This document shows, piece by piece, positions 6,908 through 15,958 of a stretch of 64,000 bases of DNA (positions within the stretch are counted from its first letter, which is position 1; each line of letters opens with the position of its first letter). This DNA is from UBA1258 sp963643225 (GTDB lineage: Bacteria; Bacillota; Clostridia; Lachnospirales; Lachnospiraceae), in assembly GCA_963643225.1 (NCBI GenBank), contig CAVIIX010000001.1, positions 124,001-188,000 on the forward strand, in the 5' to 3' direction. A model generated the notes under the pieces. It worked only from the letters and a program-made list of their open reading frames with translations. It did not search any database and was not told the DNA's origin. The translations under genes were made by a program, and so were the position numbers.

Positions 6908-9787
6908 ATGAAAGTACATGAATTGGCAAAGGAACTTGATATTCAGAGTAAGGATATCATAGCTTTCTTAAACGAAAAGGGAATAGAGGCTAAGGCAGCT
7001 CAGTCTTCGATTGATGACGAGGCTGTTAAGGCTGTTAAAGCAAAATTTGGTAAGGCAAAAGGTGCACCTGCGGCTGCACCTAAAGAAGAATCACCTAAAG
7101 CAGAGGTTTTAAAAGAAGCACCTAAGGCAGACGCGCCAAAGGCTTCTGCACCTTATGCCAAAGCAAATGACGGAAATCAGGAAGCTATCGTTAAAAAGAA
7201 GAAGATTATTTTTGTAAATAATCCTCATAATTCAAATATGCCTGGACAGCGTCCTCAGGGTAATGGTCAGAATCACAGACCTAACGGTAACGGCAACGGA
7301 CAAAGACCTAACGGCAACGGACAAAGACCTAATGGTAACGGAAACGGACAAAGGCCTAACGGTACCGGAAACCACACAATTTCCGGTAATGCCTATACAC
7401 ATAACATTATTAAGCCGCGTCCGGAAGCTATTTCGAGAAAGATTCCAAATAAATTCGAGGCTGAAGAAACAGTAGAAGTTAAGAATACGCCTGTTTCTGA
7501 GGAGCCTAAAAATGTTCAGGTAGTAATTGAAGAGGCTCCCAAGAAGGAATATTTAAGAAAAGACTTTAATTCAGGCGACAGACAGGCTCGTCAGGGTGAC
7601 AAAAATTCAAATAACCGCCCTCAGGGTGAGAGAAGCTTTAATAAGGATAACAGACAGTCAGGGGACAGACCGGCACGTCAGAACGACAGACCCTTTAACA
7701 AGGATGGAAGACCTCAGGGTGGCAGACCTGTACGTTCAGGTGACAGACCAAACTCCTTCCAGAACAAAAACGCTCAGGGCTCAGGTGCAGGCTTTACAGC
7801 AGCTGCAGTACCCGGTAAGACTGATACCAGAAGAGCAGACGGTAAATCAAAGGGCAATAAATCCTTTGATCCCACAAGAGATGGCGCAAAACAGCAGAAC
7901 CGTCGTAATCAGAAGGAGGATACAAGAGGCAATAAGAATTTCCTCATGGAGGATGATGAAGAAACCCTTGCAATGAAGAGAAAGAAGGGTAAATTCATTA
8001 AACCCGAGGCTAAGCCTGTTGCTGAAGAGGAAGTAATCAAGGTAATTACCATTGATGAAACCATCACCATTAAGGAGCTTGCAGACAAGATGAAAATTCA
8101 GCCTGCAGCTATTGTTAAGAAGCTTTTCCTTGAAGGTAAGATAGCAACTGTTAACCAGGAAATCAGCTTTGAAGAGGCTGAAAACATTGCCATTGATTAT
8201 GAAATTATTTGCGAAAAGGCTGTTAAGGTTGACGTTATAGAAGAACTGCTTAAGGAAGAGGAGGAAAACAACGAAAATCTCGTAGAGAGACCTCCGGTTG
8301 TGTGCGTAATGGGTCACGTTGACCATGGTAAAACCTCTTTACTTGATGCTATCAGAAAGACAAGAGTTACAGACAGGGAAGCAGGCGGTATTACACAGGC
8401 TATCGGTGCATATACCGTTAATGTAAAGGACAGAGATATTACCTTCCTTGACACTCCTGGTCATGAAGCCTTCACCGCTATGCGTATGCGTGGCGCAAAT
8501 TCTACAGATATTGCAGTGCTTGTGGTAGCTGCCGATGACGGTGTTATGCCACAGACAGTTGAAGCTATTAACCATGCAAAGGCTGCAGGTGTAGAAGTGA
8601 TTGTTGCAGTTAACAAGATTGATAAGCCCTCTGCCAATCCAGACAAGGTAAAACAGGAGCTTACTGAATATGAATTAATCCCCACAGACTGGGGCGGATC
8701 CACTGAATTTGTTAATATTTCCGCTAAGCGTGGTGACGGTATTGACGATCTTCTTGAGACAATTTTACTTACGGCAGATGTGCTTGAATTAAAGGCAGAT
8801 CCAAAGCGTAAGGCAAGAGGTCTTGTAATCGAAGCAGAGCTTGATAAGGGCAGAGGCCCCGTTGCAACCGTTTTGGTACAGAAGGGTACCTTAAAGGTGG
8901 GCGACTTTGTATCAGCCGGTGCATGTCATGGTAAGGTAAGAGCCATGATTAACGATAAGGGTAAGAACGTTAAGGTGGCAGGTCCTTCCATTCCTGTTGA
9001 AATTTTAGGCCTTAGCGATGTACCAAATGCGGGTGAAGTATTTATCGCTCATGATTCAGACAAGACTGCCAAGTCCTTTGCAGAAACCTTCATTGCACAG
9101 AATAAGGAAAAGAAACTTGAAGAAATCAAGTCAAGAATGTCTCTTGATGATCTGTTCAACAAGATTCAGGAGGGCAATCTTAAGGAACTTAATGTTATCG
9201 TCAAGGCTGACGTTCAGGGCTCCGTTGAGGCTGTTAAACAGTCACTTACCAAGCTTTCCAACGACGAGGTTGTTGTTAAGTGTATCCACGGCGGCGTAGG
9301 CGCTATTAATGAATCAGACGTTTCTTTGGCGGGTGCATCAAATGCAATCATCATCGGATTTAACGTAAAGACCGATTCTGTTGCAAAGGCTACTGCCGAG
9401 CAGGAAGGCGTTGATATAAGACTTTACAGGGTTATTTACCAGGCTATCGAGGATATTGAGGCTGCCATGAAGGGTATGCTTGATCCTGTATTTGAAGAAA
9501 AGATTATCGGTCATGCCGAAATCAGACAGATCTTTAAGGCCTCAGCCATCGGTAACATTGCAGGCTCTTACGTGCTTGACGGTATATTCCAGAAGAACTG
9601 TAAGGTAAGAATAAAGAGAGAAGATGACGTAATTTACGAAGGCTCACTTGCTTCCCTAAAGAGATTCAAGGATGACGTTAAGGAGGTTAAGGCAGGCTTT
9701 GAATGCGGTCTTGTATTTGACGGCTTTGATAAATTTGAGGAGCTTGATACCGTAGAAGCTTATATTATGGTAGAGGTTCCCAGATAG
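6908..9787 (+). CDS. infB: Translation initiation factor IF-2
   Basis: IF-2 is the GTPase that delivers fMet-tRNA to the 30S subunit. The 959-aa protein has an N-terminal IF2_N helix (MKVHELAKELDIQSKDIIAFLNEKG), then about 370 residues of low complexity rich in N, G, Q, R, D and P. A second IF2_N module (TIKELADKMKIQPAAIVKKLF) lies near 385-430. The GTPase follows with G1 GHVDHGKTS, G3 DTPGH and G4 NKID, then domains II, III and IV ending YIMVEVPR. The low-complexity stretch contains NGNGQRP-type repeats (bases about 7260-7370) and RQ/GDRP repeats (about 7560-7760). It is longer than typical Bacillus IF-2 because of this linker. Operon position is canonical, with rbfA 10 bp downstream. Confidence 0.97.
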   Translation: MKVHELAKELDIQSKDIIAFLNEKGIEAKAAQSSIDDEAVKAVKAKFGKAKGAPAAAPKEESPKAEVLKEAPKADAPKASAPYAKANDGNQEAIVKKKKIIFVNNPHNSNMPGQRPQGNGQNHRPNGNGNGQRPNGNGQRPNGNGNGQRPNGTGNHTISGNAYTHNIIKPRPEAISRKIPNKFEAEETVEVKNTPVSEEPKNVQVVIEEAPKKEYLRKDFNSGDRQARQGDKNSNNRPQGERSFNKDNRQSGDRPARQNDRPFNKDGRPQGGRPVRSGDRPNSFQNKNAQGSGAGFTAAAVPGKTDTRRADGKSKGNKSFDPTRDGAKQQNRRNQKEDTRGNKNFLMEDDEETLAMKRKKGKFIKPEAKPVAEEEVIKVITIDETITIKELADKMKIQPAAIVKKLFLEGKIATVNQEISFEEAENIAIDYEIICEKAVKVDVIEELLKEEEENNENLVERPPVVCVMGHVDHGKTSLLDAIRKTRVTDREAGGITQAIGAYTVNVKDRDITFLDTPGHEAFTAMRMRGANSTDIAVLVVAADDGVMPQTVEAINHAKAAGVEVIVAVNKIDKPSANPDKVKQELTEYELIPTDWGGSTEFVNISAKRGDGIDDLLETILLTADVLELKADPKRKARGLVIEAELDKGRGPVATVLVQKGTLKVGDFVSAGACHGKVRAMINDKGKNVKVAGPSIPVEILGLSDVPNAGEVFIAHDSDKTAKSFAETFIAQNKEKKLEEIKSRMSLDDLFNKIQEGNLKELNVIVKADVQGSVEAVKQSLTKLSNDEVVVKCIHGGVGAINESDVSLAGASNAIIIGFNVKTDSVAKATAEQEGVDIRLYRVIYQAIEDIEAAMKGMLDPVFEEKIIGHAEIRQIFKASAIGNIAGSYVLDGIFQKNCKVRIKREDDVIYEGSLASLKRFKDDVKEVKAGFECGLVFDGFDKFEELDTVEAYIMVEVPR

Positions 9788-9797
9788 AGGAATAAAA

Positions 9798-10163
9798 ATG
9801 CGTAAAAACAGTATAAAAAACATCCGCATTAATGAAGAAGTATACAGAGAACTTGCAAACATTATACGCGGTGACATAAAGGATCCACGCATAAGCCCTT
9901 TGACAAGCGTTGTGGCTGTAGAGGTGGCTCCGGATTTAAAAACCTGTAAGGCTTACATCAGCGTCCTTGGGGACGCTTGTGCGCAAAAGTCTACCTATCA
10001 GGGGCTTAGGAGTGCGGAAGGATATATCAGAAGAGAGCTTGCAAGACGTATTAATTTAAGAAATACGCCTGCTATCACATTTGTAATGGACAACTCAATT
10101 GAATACGGCGTTAATATGTCTAAGCTTATAGAGGATGTGAATAAGACAAATGGTGAATCTTAA
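9798..10163 (+). CDS. rbfA: Ribosome-binding factor A
   Basis: RbfA helps late 30S maturation by acting on the 5' end of 16S rRNA. The 121-aa product shows the KH-like family pattern: RINEEVYRELANIIRG near the N-terminus, KDPRISPLTSVVAVEVAPDLKTCKAYISVLGD in the centre, and R.PAITFVMDNSIEYGVNMSKLIEDV near the end. SD GAGGAA lies before the ATG. Its last 14 bases overlap the start of nrnA, implying translational coupling. Confidence 0.95.
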   Translation: MRKNSIKNIRINEEVYRELANIIRGDIKDPRISPLTSVVAVEVAPDLKTCKAYISVLGDACAQKSTYQGLRSAEGYIRRELARRINLRNTPAITFVMDNSIEYGVNMSKLIEDVNKTNGES

Positions 10164-11103
10164 CAAAGAACTTGAAAATGCTAAAACAATAGGTATAAGC
10201 GGTCATATAAGACCGGACGGAGACTGTATCGGCTCCACTATGGGTTTATACCTGTATCTAAAGAAGACTAAGCCTGAAAGTGATGTAAGAATCTTTCTTG
10301 AGCCTGTTGCGGATATTTTTTCCTGCATTAAAGACATCGATGCAATTGAAAATGCCAAAAACTGCGATGAAGCCTTTGATGTTTTCTTTTGCCTTGACTG
10401 CGGTAAGGAAAGGCTTGGAACTGCAGAAAAGCTTTTTGACAAGGCTAAATGCACCATAAACATTGACCATCACGTATCAAATCCAGGTACCGGTAATTTT
10501 AATTACATTGTGCCGGATGCATCAAGTGCCAGCGAGCTTGTGTATGATTTATTGTCAAAAGAAAATCTTGATGTAGAAATCGCCAAGGCTTTATATATTG
10601 GTATCATCCACGACACAGGCGTAATGCAGTATTCAAACACTTCACCAAAAACTTTAAAAATTGTGGCAGAGCTTATTGAATACGGCTTTGATTTTCCTAA
10701 GCTTATAGAAGAAACCTTTTATGAAAAGACCTATCTTCAGACACAGATTTTAGGAAGAGCGTTGCTTGAGAGCTTTACCGTAATGGACGGAAGGGTGTCA
10801 GTTGCCGCAATCGATCGAAAGACCATGGATTTTTACGGTGTAACGACACATGACTTAGACGGCATTGTAAATCAGCTTAAGAATATTAAGGGAGTTGATG
10901 TGGCAATTTTTATGTATCAGCTTCCAACGCTTCAATATAAGGTAAGCCTTCGTTCAAACGGTACTGTGGATGTAAGCAGGATATCCGGATATTTTGGAGG
11001 CGGCGGTCATGTAAGAGCTGCAGGCTGTACTATAGACGGGTCCTTCTATGATGTGGTTAACAACATTACAGGACAGATAGAGTCTCAAATATATACTAAA
11101 TAA
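10150..11103 (+). CDS. nrnA: DHH/DHHA1 phosphoesterase, NrnA-like oligoribonuclease / pAp phosphatase
   Basis: The 317-aa protein has DHH-family motifs in order: GHIRPDGDCIGST (motif I, residues about 17-29), FFCLDCG, the DHH box IDHHVSNPGTG near 99-108, HDTGVMQYSN near 157, and a DHHA1 domain ending in GGGGHVRAAGC. This set fits NrnA, which degrades nanoRNA and dephosphorylates pAp with Mn2+. Its place between rbfA and truB is the usual one in Firmicutes. The ATG overlaps rbfA by 14 bp. Confidence 0.9.
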   Translation: MVNLNKELENAKTIGISGHIRPDGDCIGSTMGLYLYLKKTKPESDVRIFLEPVADIFSCIKDIDAIENAKNCDEAFDVFFCLDCGKERLGTAEKLFDKAKCTINIDHHVSNPGTGNFNYIVPDASSASELVYDLLSKENLDVEIAKALYIGIIHDTGVMQYSNTSPKTLKIVAELIEYGFDFPKLIEETFYEKTYLQTQILGRALLESFTVMDGRVSVAAIDRKTMDFYGVTTHDLDGIVNQLKNIKGVDVAIFMYQLPTLQYKVSLRSNGTVDVSRISGYFGGGGHVRAAGCTIDGSFYDVVNNITGQIESQIYTK

Positions 11104-11114
11104 AGGAAAACAAT

Positions 11115-12026
11115 TTGATTAACGGATTAATTAACGTGTACAAGGAACGGGGATATACCTCCATGGATGTGTGCGCAGTAATGCGTGGCATTTCTGGACA
11201 GAGAAAGGTGGGTCATACAGGAACCCTTGATCCAGACGCAGAGGGGGTGCTGCCCGTATGCCTTGGAAACGCTACGAAATTATGCGACATGCTTACGGAT
11301 AAGGAAAAGGAGTATGTCGCTTCTTTTGTACTTGGTAAAAAAACTGACACCCTGGATATATGGGGCACGGTTTTAGAAGAAAGAGAACCTAAAGCTTTTA
11401 AAGACGCTGTAATTGAAAGCATAAAGTCTTTTATAGGAGGCTACAATCAGCTTCCACCGTTGTATTCTGCCAAGAAAATAAACGGACACAAGCTTTGCGA
11501 TCTTGCACGCTCAGGGCGCGAAATTAAGGTAGAAAGAAAGCCTGTGTGGGTAGATATTAGGGATATTGAAATTTTAAATGTAAATTATCCTGAATTTACT
11601 ATTAAAGTAACCTGCGGGAAGGGCACCTACATAAGGTCTTTATGTGAAGATATCGGCAGTAGAATAAACGAACTTTCCACCATGACAAGTCTTAAACGCA
11701 CAAGAGTAAGTGATTTTAAAATTGAGGAGGCTTTTACACTGGATGCATTAACCAATCTTAAAAACGAAGGTGCTTTACTTAGTGCGGTTAAGCCTACGGA
11801 TTTTGTTTTTTCTGAATATAAAAGCATAAAAGTAAAAAAGGAATACAGAAAAATTATAGATAATGGCAACAAATTATCTTTATCATTTACGGATTTTGGA
11901 GAAATGCCCATAGACTCTGAAAAATTCAGGGTATACAATAATGAGGGTGAGTTTACGGGTGTATATTTTTTTGATGCAAAAGAAAATTCCCTTAAACCCT
12001 TTAAAATGTTTTTTGAGGTAAAATGA
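11115..12026 (+). CDS. truB: tRNA pseudouridine synthase B
   Basis: TruB makes pseudouridine 55 in the T-loop of tRNAs. The 303-aa product starts with INGLINVYKERGYTSMDV and has the catalytic motif GHTGTLDPDAEGVLPVCLG, whose first Asp is the nucleophile. YSAKKINGHKLCDLARSGR and CGKGTYIRSLCEDIG also fit. The start is TTG at 11115, preceded by AAAGGAAAA; no ATG is available in the right place. It overlaps ribF by 4 bp (ATGA). Confidence 0.96.
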   Translation: MINGLINVYKERGYTSMDVCAVMRGISGQRKVGHTGTLDPDAEGVLPVCLGNATKLCDMLTDKEKEYVASFVLGKKTDTLDIWGTVLEEREPKAFKDAVIESIKSFIGGYNQLPPLYSAKKINGHKLCDLARSGREIKVERKPVWVDIRDIEILNVNYPEFTIKVTCGKGTYIRSLCEDIGSRINELSTMTSLKRTRVSDFKIEEAFTLDALTNLKNEGALLSAVKPTDFVFSEYKSIKVKKEYRKIIDNGNKLSLSFTDFGEMPIDSEKFRVYNNEGEFTGVYFFDAKENSLKPFKMFFEVK

Positions 12027-12565
12027 TAATATCAGACGGACTTTCAGAAATTGAATATAAAGGCGGCACCATTGTTACAATAGGAAAATTTGACGGTATA
12101 CATGCAGGCCATCAGAAGCTCCTTAAATATATGAGTGAAAATAAAGGAAATTTAAAGTCTGTTGTTTTTACTTTTACCAGAAATTCAAACGCCTTTAACG
12201 GAGAGTCCTTAAGGCTTTTGTCAGAAGAAGAACGACACGAAAAATTCACGAGATTTTCCGTGGATTATTTGATAGAATATGATTTGAATGATGAAACTGC
12301 CAGAATGGAGCCTGAAGATTTTGCCCGTATTATTTTACGTGACAGACTTCATGCCAAAGAAATTGTGTGCGGCAGTGATTTATCCTTTGGCTATAAAGGA
12401 AGAGGAGATGTTAATCTTCTTCGTAAAATGGAAAAAGAATTAGACATTAAAGTTACCGTTATCAGAAAGGCCAAATATCAGGGCGAGGATATTTCGTCTA
12501 CCCGTATCCGCAAGGCAATGGCAGAGGGTAATGTAACGGCGGCAAAATATATGCTGAAAGGTTAA
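12023..12565 (+). CDS. ribF: FAD synthetase domain protein (short RibF, no kinase domain)
   Basis: The 180-aa product aligns with the N-terminal FMN adenylyltransferase half of bifunctional RibF. It has the nucleotidyltransferase motif TIGKFDGIHAGHQKLL near residue 20, then VVFTF, CGSDLSFGYKGRGDVNLL near 118, and the ISSTRIRKAM motif near 160. It should convert FMN and ATP to FAD. It ends at residue 180 where normal RibF (about 310 aa) continues into riboflavin kinase. The next gene starts 5 bp later, and no kinase motif appears in any frame there. The stop codon is in clean sequence with no sign of frameshift, so this is probably a natural one-domain form. Riboflavin kinase must then come from elsewhere. 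Confidence 0.85.
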   Translation: MIISDGLSEIEYKGGTIVTIGKFDGIHAGHQKLLKYMSENKGNLKSVVFTFTRNSNAFNGESLRLLSEEERHEKFTRFSVDYLIEYDLNDETARMEPEDFARIILRDRLHAKEIVCGSDLSFGYKGRGDVNLLRKMEKELDIKVTVIRKAKYQGEDISSTRIRKAMAEGNVTAAKYMLKG

Positions 12566-12569
12566 TTTT

Positions 12570-14204
12570 ATGGATTTTAGTATTATCTTAACCCTTCTTG
12601 GGGGTCTTGGACTGTTCCTCTACGGCATGAGAGTCATGAGCGACAGTATTGAAGCGTTTGCAGGTGCAAAATTAAGAGGCATTCTTGAAAGACTTACCAC
12701 TAACCGCTTCATGGGTATTATAGTCGGATTATTATTTACGGCAGTTATTCAGTCATCCTCTGCATGTACTGTAATGGTTGTCAGCTTTGTTAACTCGGGG
12801 CTTATGAATCTGTATCAGGCCGCCGGGGTTATCTTTGGTTCAAATATCGGTACTACGGTTACCGCACTTTTAGTTTCCTTTAAATTAGAAAAGGTTGCGC
12901 CGGTTATTTTATTTTCCGGTGTTGCAATAGTAATGTTTTCAAAGAAGCAGAATTTAAAGAAGTTTGCTGAAATCATCATAGGCTTTGGCGTACTCTTTAT
13001 GGGCTTAAGCTCCATGTCTGCTTCCATGAGCTCCATGAAGGAATCTGAGGAGGTGCTTGAGTTATTCCAAAAACTTCAAAGCCCATTACTTGCAGTTATA
13101 ATCGGATTTTTAATTACTGCAGTTGTTCAAAGCTCTTCGGTTGTTGTATCAATCATGGTTTTACTCGCCAATCAGGGTCTTATGGGTCTTGATATGTGCA
13201 TGTATGTTACACTTGGCTCTAACATCGGTGCCTGCACCTCTGCAGTGCTCGCTTCCTTAACAGGTAGAAAGGATGCTAAGAGAGCTGCAGCAATTCATGT
13301 ACTATTTAACATAATCGGTACAGTTGTTATGTACATTGCTTTCGCAGTTAATGTTGAAGGCTTTATAAATGTCATGAGTAAGATTGCAGGCAATGACGCA
13401 GGCAGAATAGTTGCTGTATCCCATTTATCCATTAAGGTTATTCAGGTTATTATCATGACACCCTTCATCGGTCCTATTGTTGGCCTTACAAAGCTTATTA
13501 TCAGGGGCGAAGACAAAAAGGTTGGTTACAGAGAATCCTTCCAGCTTAAATACATCGGCGACAAGGTTGTGCTTAATCCTGCTACCGCGGTTGTAGAAGT
13601 TATAAACGAAGTAGACCGTATGGCAAGTCTTGCTTCAGAAAATTTAAACAGAGCCATGAATGCTCTTATTACACTTGATAAAGGGGACATTGATGAAGTA
13701 TACAGGGTAGAAGAAAACATTAATTTCTTAAACCATGCAATTACCAACTATTTAGTAAAGATTAACCAGACTACTCTTCCTATTGAAGACTTAAAATCAA
13801 TCGGCGGTCTTTTCCATGTAGTTAACGATATCGAGCGTATCGGCGACCACGCAGAGAATATTGCGGATGCAGCATTGCAGCGTATCGAAACAGGCGTAAG
13901 CCTTTCTAAAACTGCACAGAAGGAACTTGGAGATATGCTTGAAATGGTTAATGAAATTTTACGCTTATCAACAGAAACCTTTAAATCGGGTTCTGATGAA
14001 TATTTTGACAAGATTACGGAGCTTGAAGATAAAATCGACGATAAGGAAAGAGAGCTTCAGGCCAATCACGTTGAAAGACTCACAAAAAATGAGTGTACTC
14101 CGGAAGCCGGCATGATTTTTTCAGACATCGTATCTGGTCTTGAAAGAGTGGCAGACCATTCTACAAACATCGCTTTTTCAGTTATTAAGAGCGAAAATGT
14201 TTAA
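12570..14204 (+). CDS. Na/Pi cotransporter family protein with PhoU domain
   Basis: The 544-aa protein is a NptA/PhoU fusion of the type common in Firmicutes. Two inverted transport repeats each carry the family motif: QSSSACTVMVVSFVNSG near residue 65 and VVQSSSVVVSIMVLLANQG near 185. About eight to nine membrane segments fill residues 1-320. The C-terminal 200 residues form a PhoU-like helical bundle (VNDIERIGDHAENIAD and ERVADHSTNIAFSVI, each a PhoU metal-binding E.xxDxxxN motif). It should import phosphate or a related anion with sodium. It follows ribF by 4 bp, so it rides on the translation operon. Confidence 0.9.
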   Translation: MDFSIILTLLGGLGLFLYGMRVMSDSIEAFAGAKLRGILERLTTNRFMGIIVGLLFTAVIQSSSACTVMVVSFVNSGLMNLYQAAGVIFGSNIGTTVTALLVSFKLEKVAPVILFSGVAIVMFSKKQNLKKFAEIIIGFGVLFMGLSSMSASMSSMKESEEVLELFQKLQSPLLAVIIGFLITAVVQSSSVVVSIMVLLANQGLMGLDMCMYVTLGSNIGACTSAVLASLTGRKDAKRAAAIHVLFNIIGTVVMYIAFAVNVEGFINVMSKIAGNDAGRIVAVSHLSIKVIQVIIMTPFIGPIVGLTKLIIRGEDKKVGYRESFQLKYIGDKVVLNPATAVVEVINEVDRMASLASENLNRAMNALITLDKGDIDEVYRVEENINFLNHAITNYLVKINQTTLPIEDLKSIGGLFHVVNDIERIGDHAENIADAALQRIETGVSLSKTAQKELGDMLEMVNEILRLSTETFKSGSDEYFDKITELEDKIDDKERELQANHVERLTKNECTPEAGMIFSDIVSGLERVADHSTNIAFSVIKSENV

Positions 14205-14230
14205 TGCTTACGATTAAATAAGGTGGATTT

Positions 14231-15958
14231 ATGAAAAAGCTTTTAAAATATTTATCTTCATATAAAAAGGAATGTGTAATAGCGCCCGCATTTAAAATGC
14301 TCGAGGCGCTATTTGAATTATTTGTGCCCCTGGTTATGACCTATTTAATCGATGAGGGCATTACAAATAAAGACGTATCAGTAATCTATAAATGCGGCGG
14401 AGTGCTTTTGGCTCTTGGCTTAATCGGTCTTTCCTGCTCCTTGCTTGCACAGTTTTTTGCAGCCAGAGCAGCAATCGGCTTTGCCACAAATGTACGTAAT
14501 ACTTTATATGAAAAGATTCTTTCCTTTTCCTATGAAAACATCGATGCCTACGGTACTTCATCTTTAATTACACGTATCACAAACGACATTAACCAGGTAC
14601 AAAACGGCGTAAACATGGTATTAAGACTTGTGCTTCGTTCACCCTTTGTGGTGTTTGGAGCAATGATCTGTGCCTTTACAATCAATGTACGTGCCGCTTT
14701 GATTTTCGTTGTTTTAATTCCCATTTTATTTATTGCGGTTTTCGTTATTACCTTAATAACGATACCTATGTATAAAAAAATTCAGAAATCTCTTGACGCT
14801 TTAACCGGTCACATCCGTGAAAATTTAACCGGTGCAAGAGTTATAAGGGCATTTAATCAGGGAAACAGCGAAAGAAAAGAATTCATGGAGGAAAACGATA
14901 AATTCTTCCATATGTCCTTGGTGACCTCCCGCATTTCAGCTTTATTAAATCCAATTACATTAATAATAGTAAATTTAGCAATGCTCATTCTTTTGTTTCA
15001 GGGCGGCACACTTGTAAATGACGGAGTGCTTACAAGCGGACAGGTGTATGCTTTGGTAAATTACATGTCTCAGATTCTGGTTGAGCTTGTAAAGCTTGCA
15101 AATTTATTTATTACGATAAATAAATCCTTAGCCTCTGCCTCAAGAATTTCAGAGGTTATGGATGTTGAAGCGGCTCTTAAGGATGAAGGTACAATCGATT
15201 CGGAAGCAATTACGGATTCAGAAAGTCTTCTTGAATTTAAAAATGTTTCTTTTGCATATCCTGGTGCCGGTGATAAATCCCTTGAAAACATAAGCTTTTG
15301 TATTAAAAAAGGCGAAACGGTCGGTATTATCGGCGGTACAGGCGCGGGTAAATCTACTCTCTCTAATCTGCTTATGCGTTTTTATGATGTTACGGACGGA
15401 AAGATTTTATATAAAGGGGTTGATTTAAGAAACATTACTCTTAACAGCCTTCGTAAATGCTTTTCAGTGGTGCCTCAAAAGGCTGTGCTTTTTACAGGCT
15501 CCCTTAAGGATAACCTTAGACTGGCCAAGGAAAATGCAACAGATGAAGAAATGCTTAAAGCAATTAAATTGTCTGTTTCTGAGGATATAGTAAATAAAAA
15601 GGGTGAAGGCCTTGAATTTAAAATAGAAGAGGGCGGCGCTAATTTATCGGGGGGTCAGAAGCAGAGACTTTCCATTGCTAGAGCCCTGGTTAAAAATGCG
15701 GAAATTTTAATTTTAGACGATGCTTCCAGTGCTCTTGACTACGGCACTGATGCTAAATTAAGAAATAATTTAAGGAAAATAGACAACACGGTTTTCATTA
15801 TTTCACAGCGTGTCGTTTCTGTTAAGGATGCAGATAAGATTATTGTTTTAGAGAACGGCAAATTATCGGGAATCGGTACACACGAAGAGCTTTTATTAAA
15901 TAATTTAATATACAAAGAAATTTGTGAGTCCCAGGAAAGAAGAGGAGGGACAATGTAA
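14231..15958 (+). CDS. ABC exporter half, degenerate ATPase subunit
   Basis: The 575-aa protein has a type I exporter membrane domain with six segments (residues about 15-300) and an ATPase domain. Walker A is GGTGAGKST and the signature is LSGGQKQRLSIARAL. In Walker B the catalytic Glu is Asp (ILILDDASSALD), and in the switch region the usual His is Gln (FIISQRV). These two changes mark the degenerate site of heterodimeric exporters such as TM287/288 and BmrCD. The next gene encodes the partner, and their frames overlap by one base (TAATG). Substrate unknown: lipid, drug or peptide are all possible. Confidence 0.92.
   Translation: MKKLLKYLSSYKKECVIAPAFKMLEALFELFVPLVMTYLIDEGITNKDVSVIYKCGGVLLALGLIGLSCSLLAQFFAARAAIGFATNVRNTLYEKILSFSYENIDAYGTSSLITRITNDINQVQNGVNMVLRLVLRSPFVVFGAMICAFTINVRAALIFVVLIPILFIAVFVITLITIPMYKKIQKSLDALTGHIRENLTGARVIRAFNQGNSERKEFMEENDKFFHMSLVTSRISALLNPITLIIVNLAMLILLFQGGTLVNDGVLTSGQVYALVNYMSQILVELVKLANLFITINKSLASASRISEVMDVEAALKDEGTIDSEAITDSESLLEFKNVSFAYPGAGDKSLENISFCIKKGETVGIIGGTGAGKSTLSNLLMRFYDVTDGKILYKGVDLRNITLNSLRKCFSVVPQKAVLFTGSLKDNLRLAKENATDEEMLKAIKLSVSEDIVNKKGEGLEFKIEEGGANLSGGQKQRLSIARALVKNAEILILDDASSALDYGTDAKLRNNLRKIDNTVFIISQRVVSVKDADKIIVLENGKLSGIGTHEELLLNNLIYKEICESQERRGGTM

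Noticed and set aside
7847..8326. Minus-strand frame of 159 codons inside infB
   Set aside because: It lies wholly within a conserved infB segment, is antisense to the reading frame and encodes a sequence typical of reverse-complemented Lys/Glu-rich codons.
12023..12565. Truncated ribF as a sequencing error
   Set aside because: The stop is followed within 5 bp by a well-formed gene with its own start, and no frame downstream encodes a riboflavin kinase.
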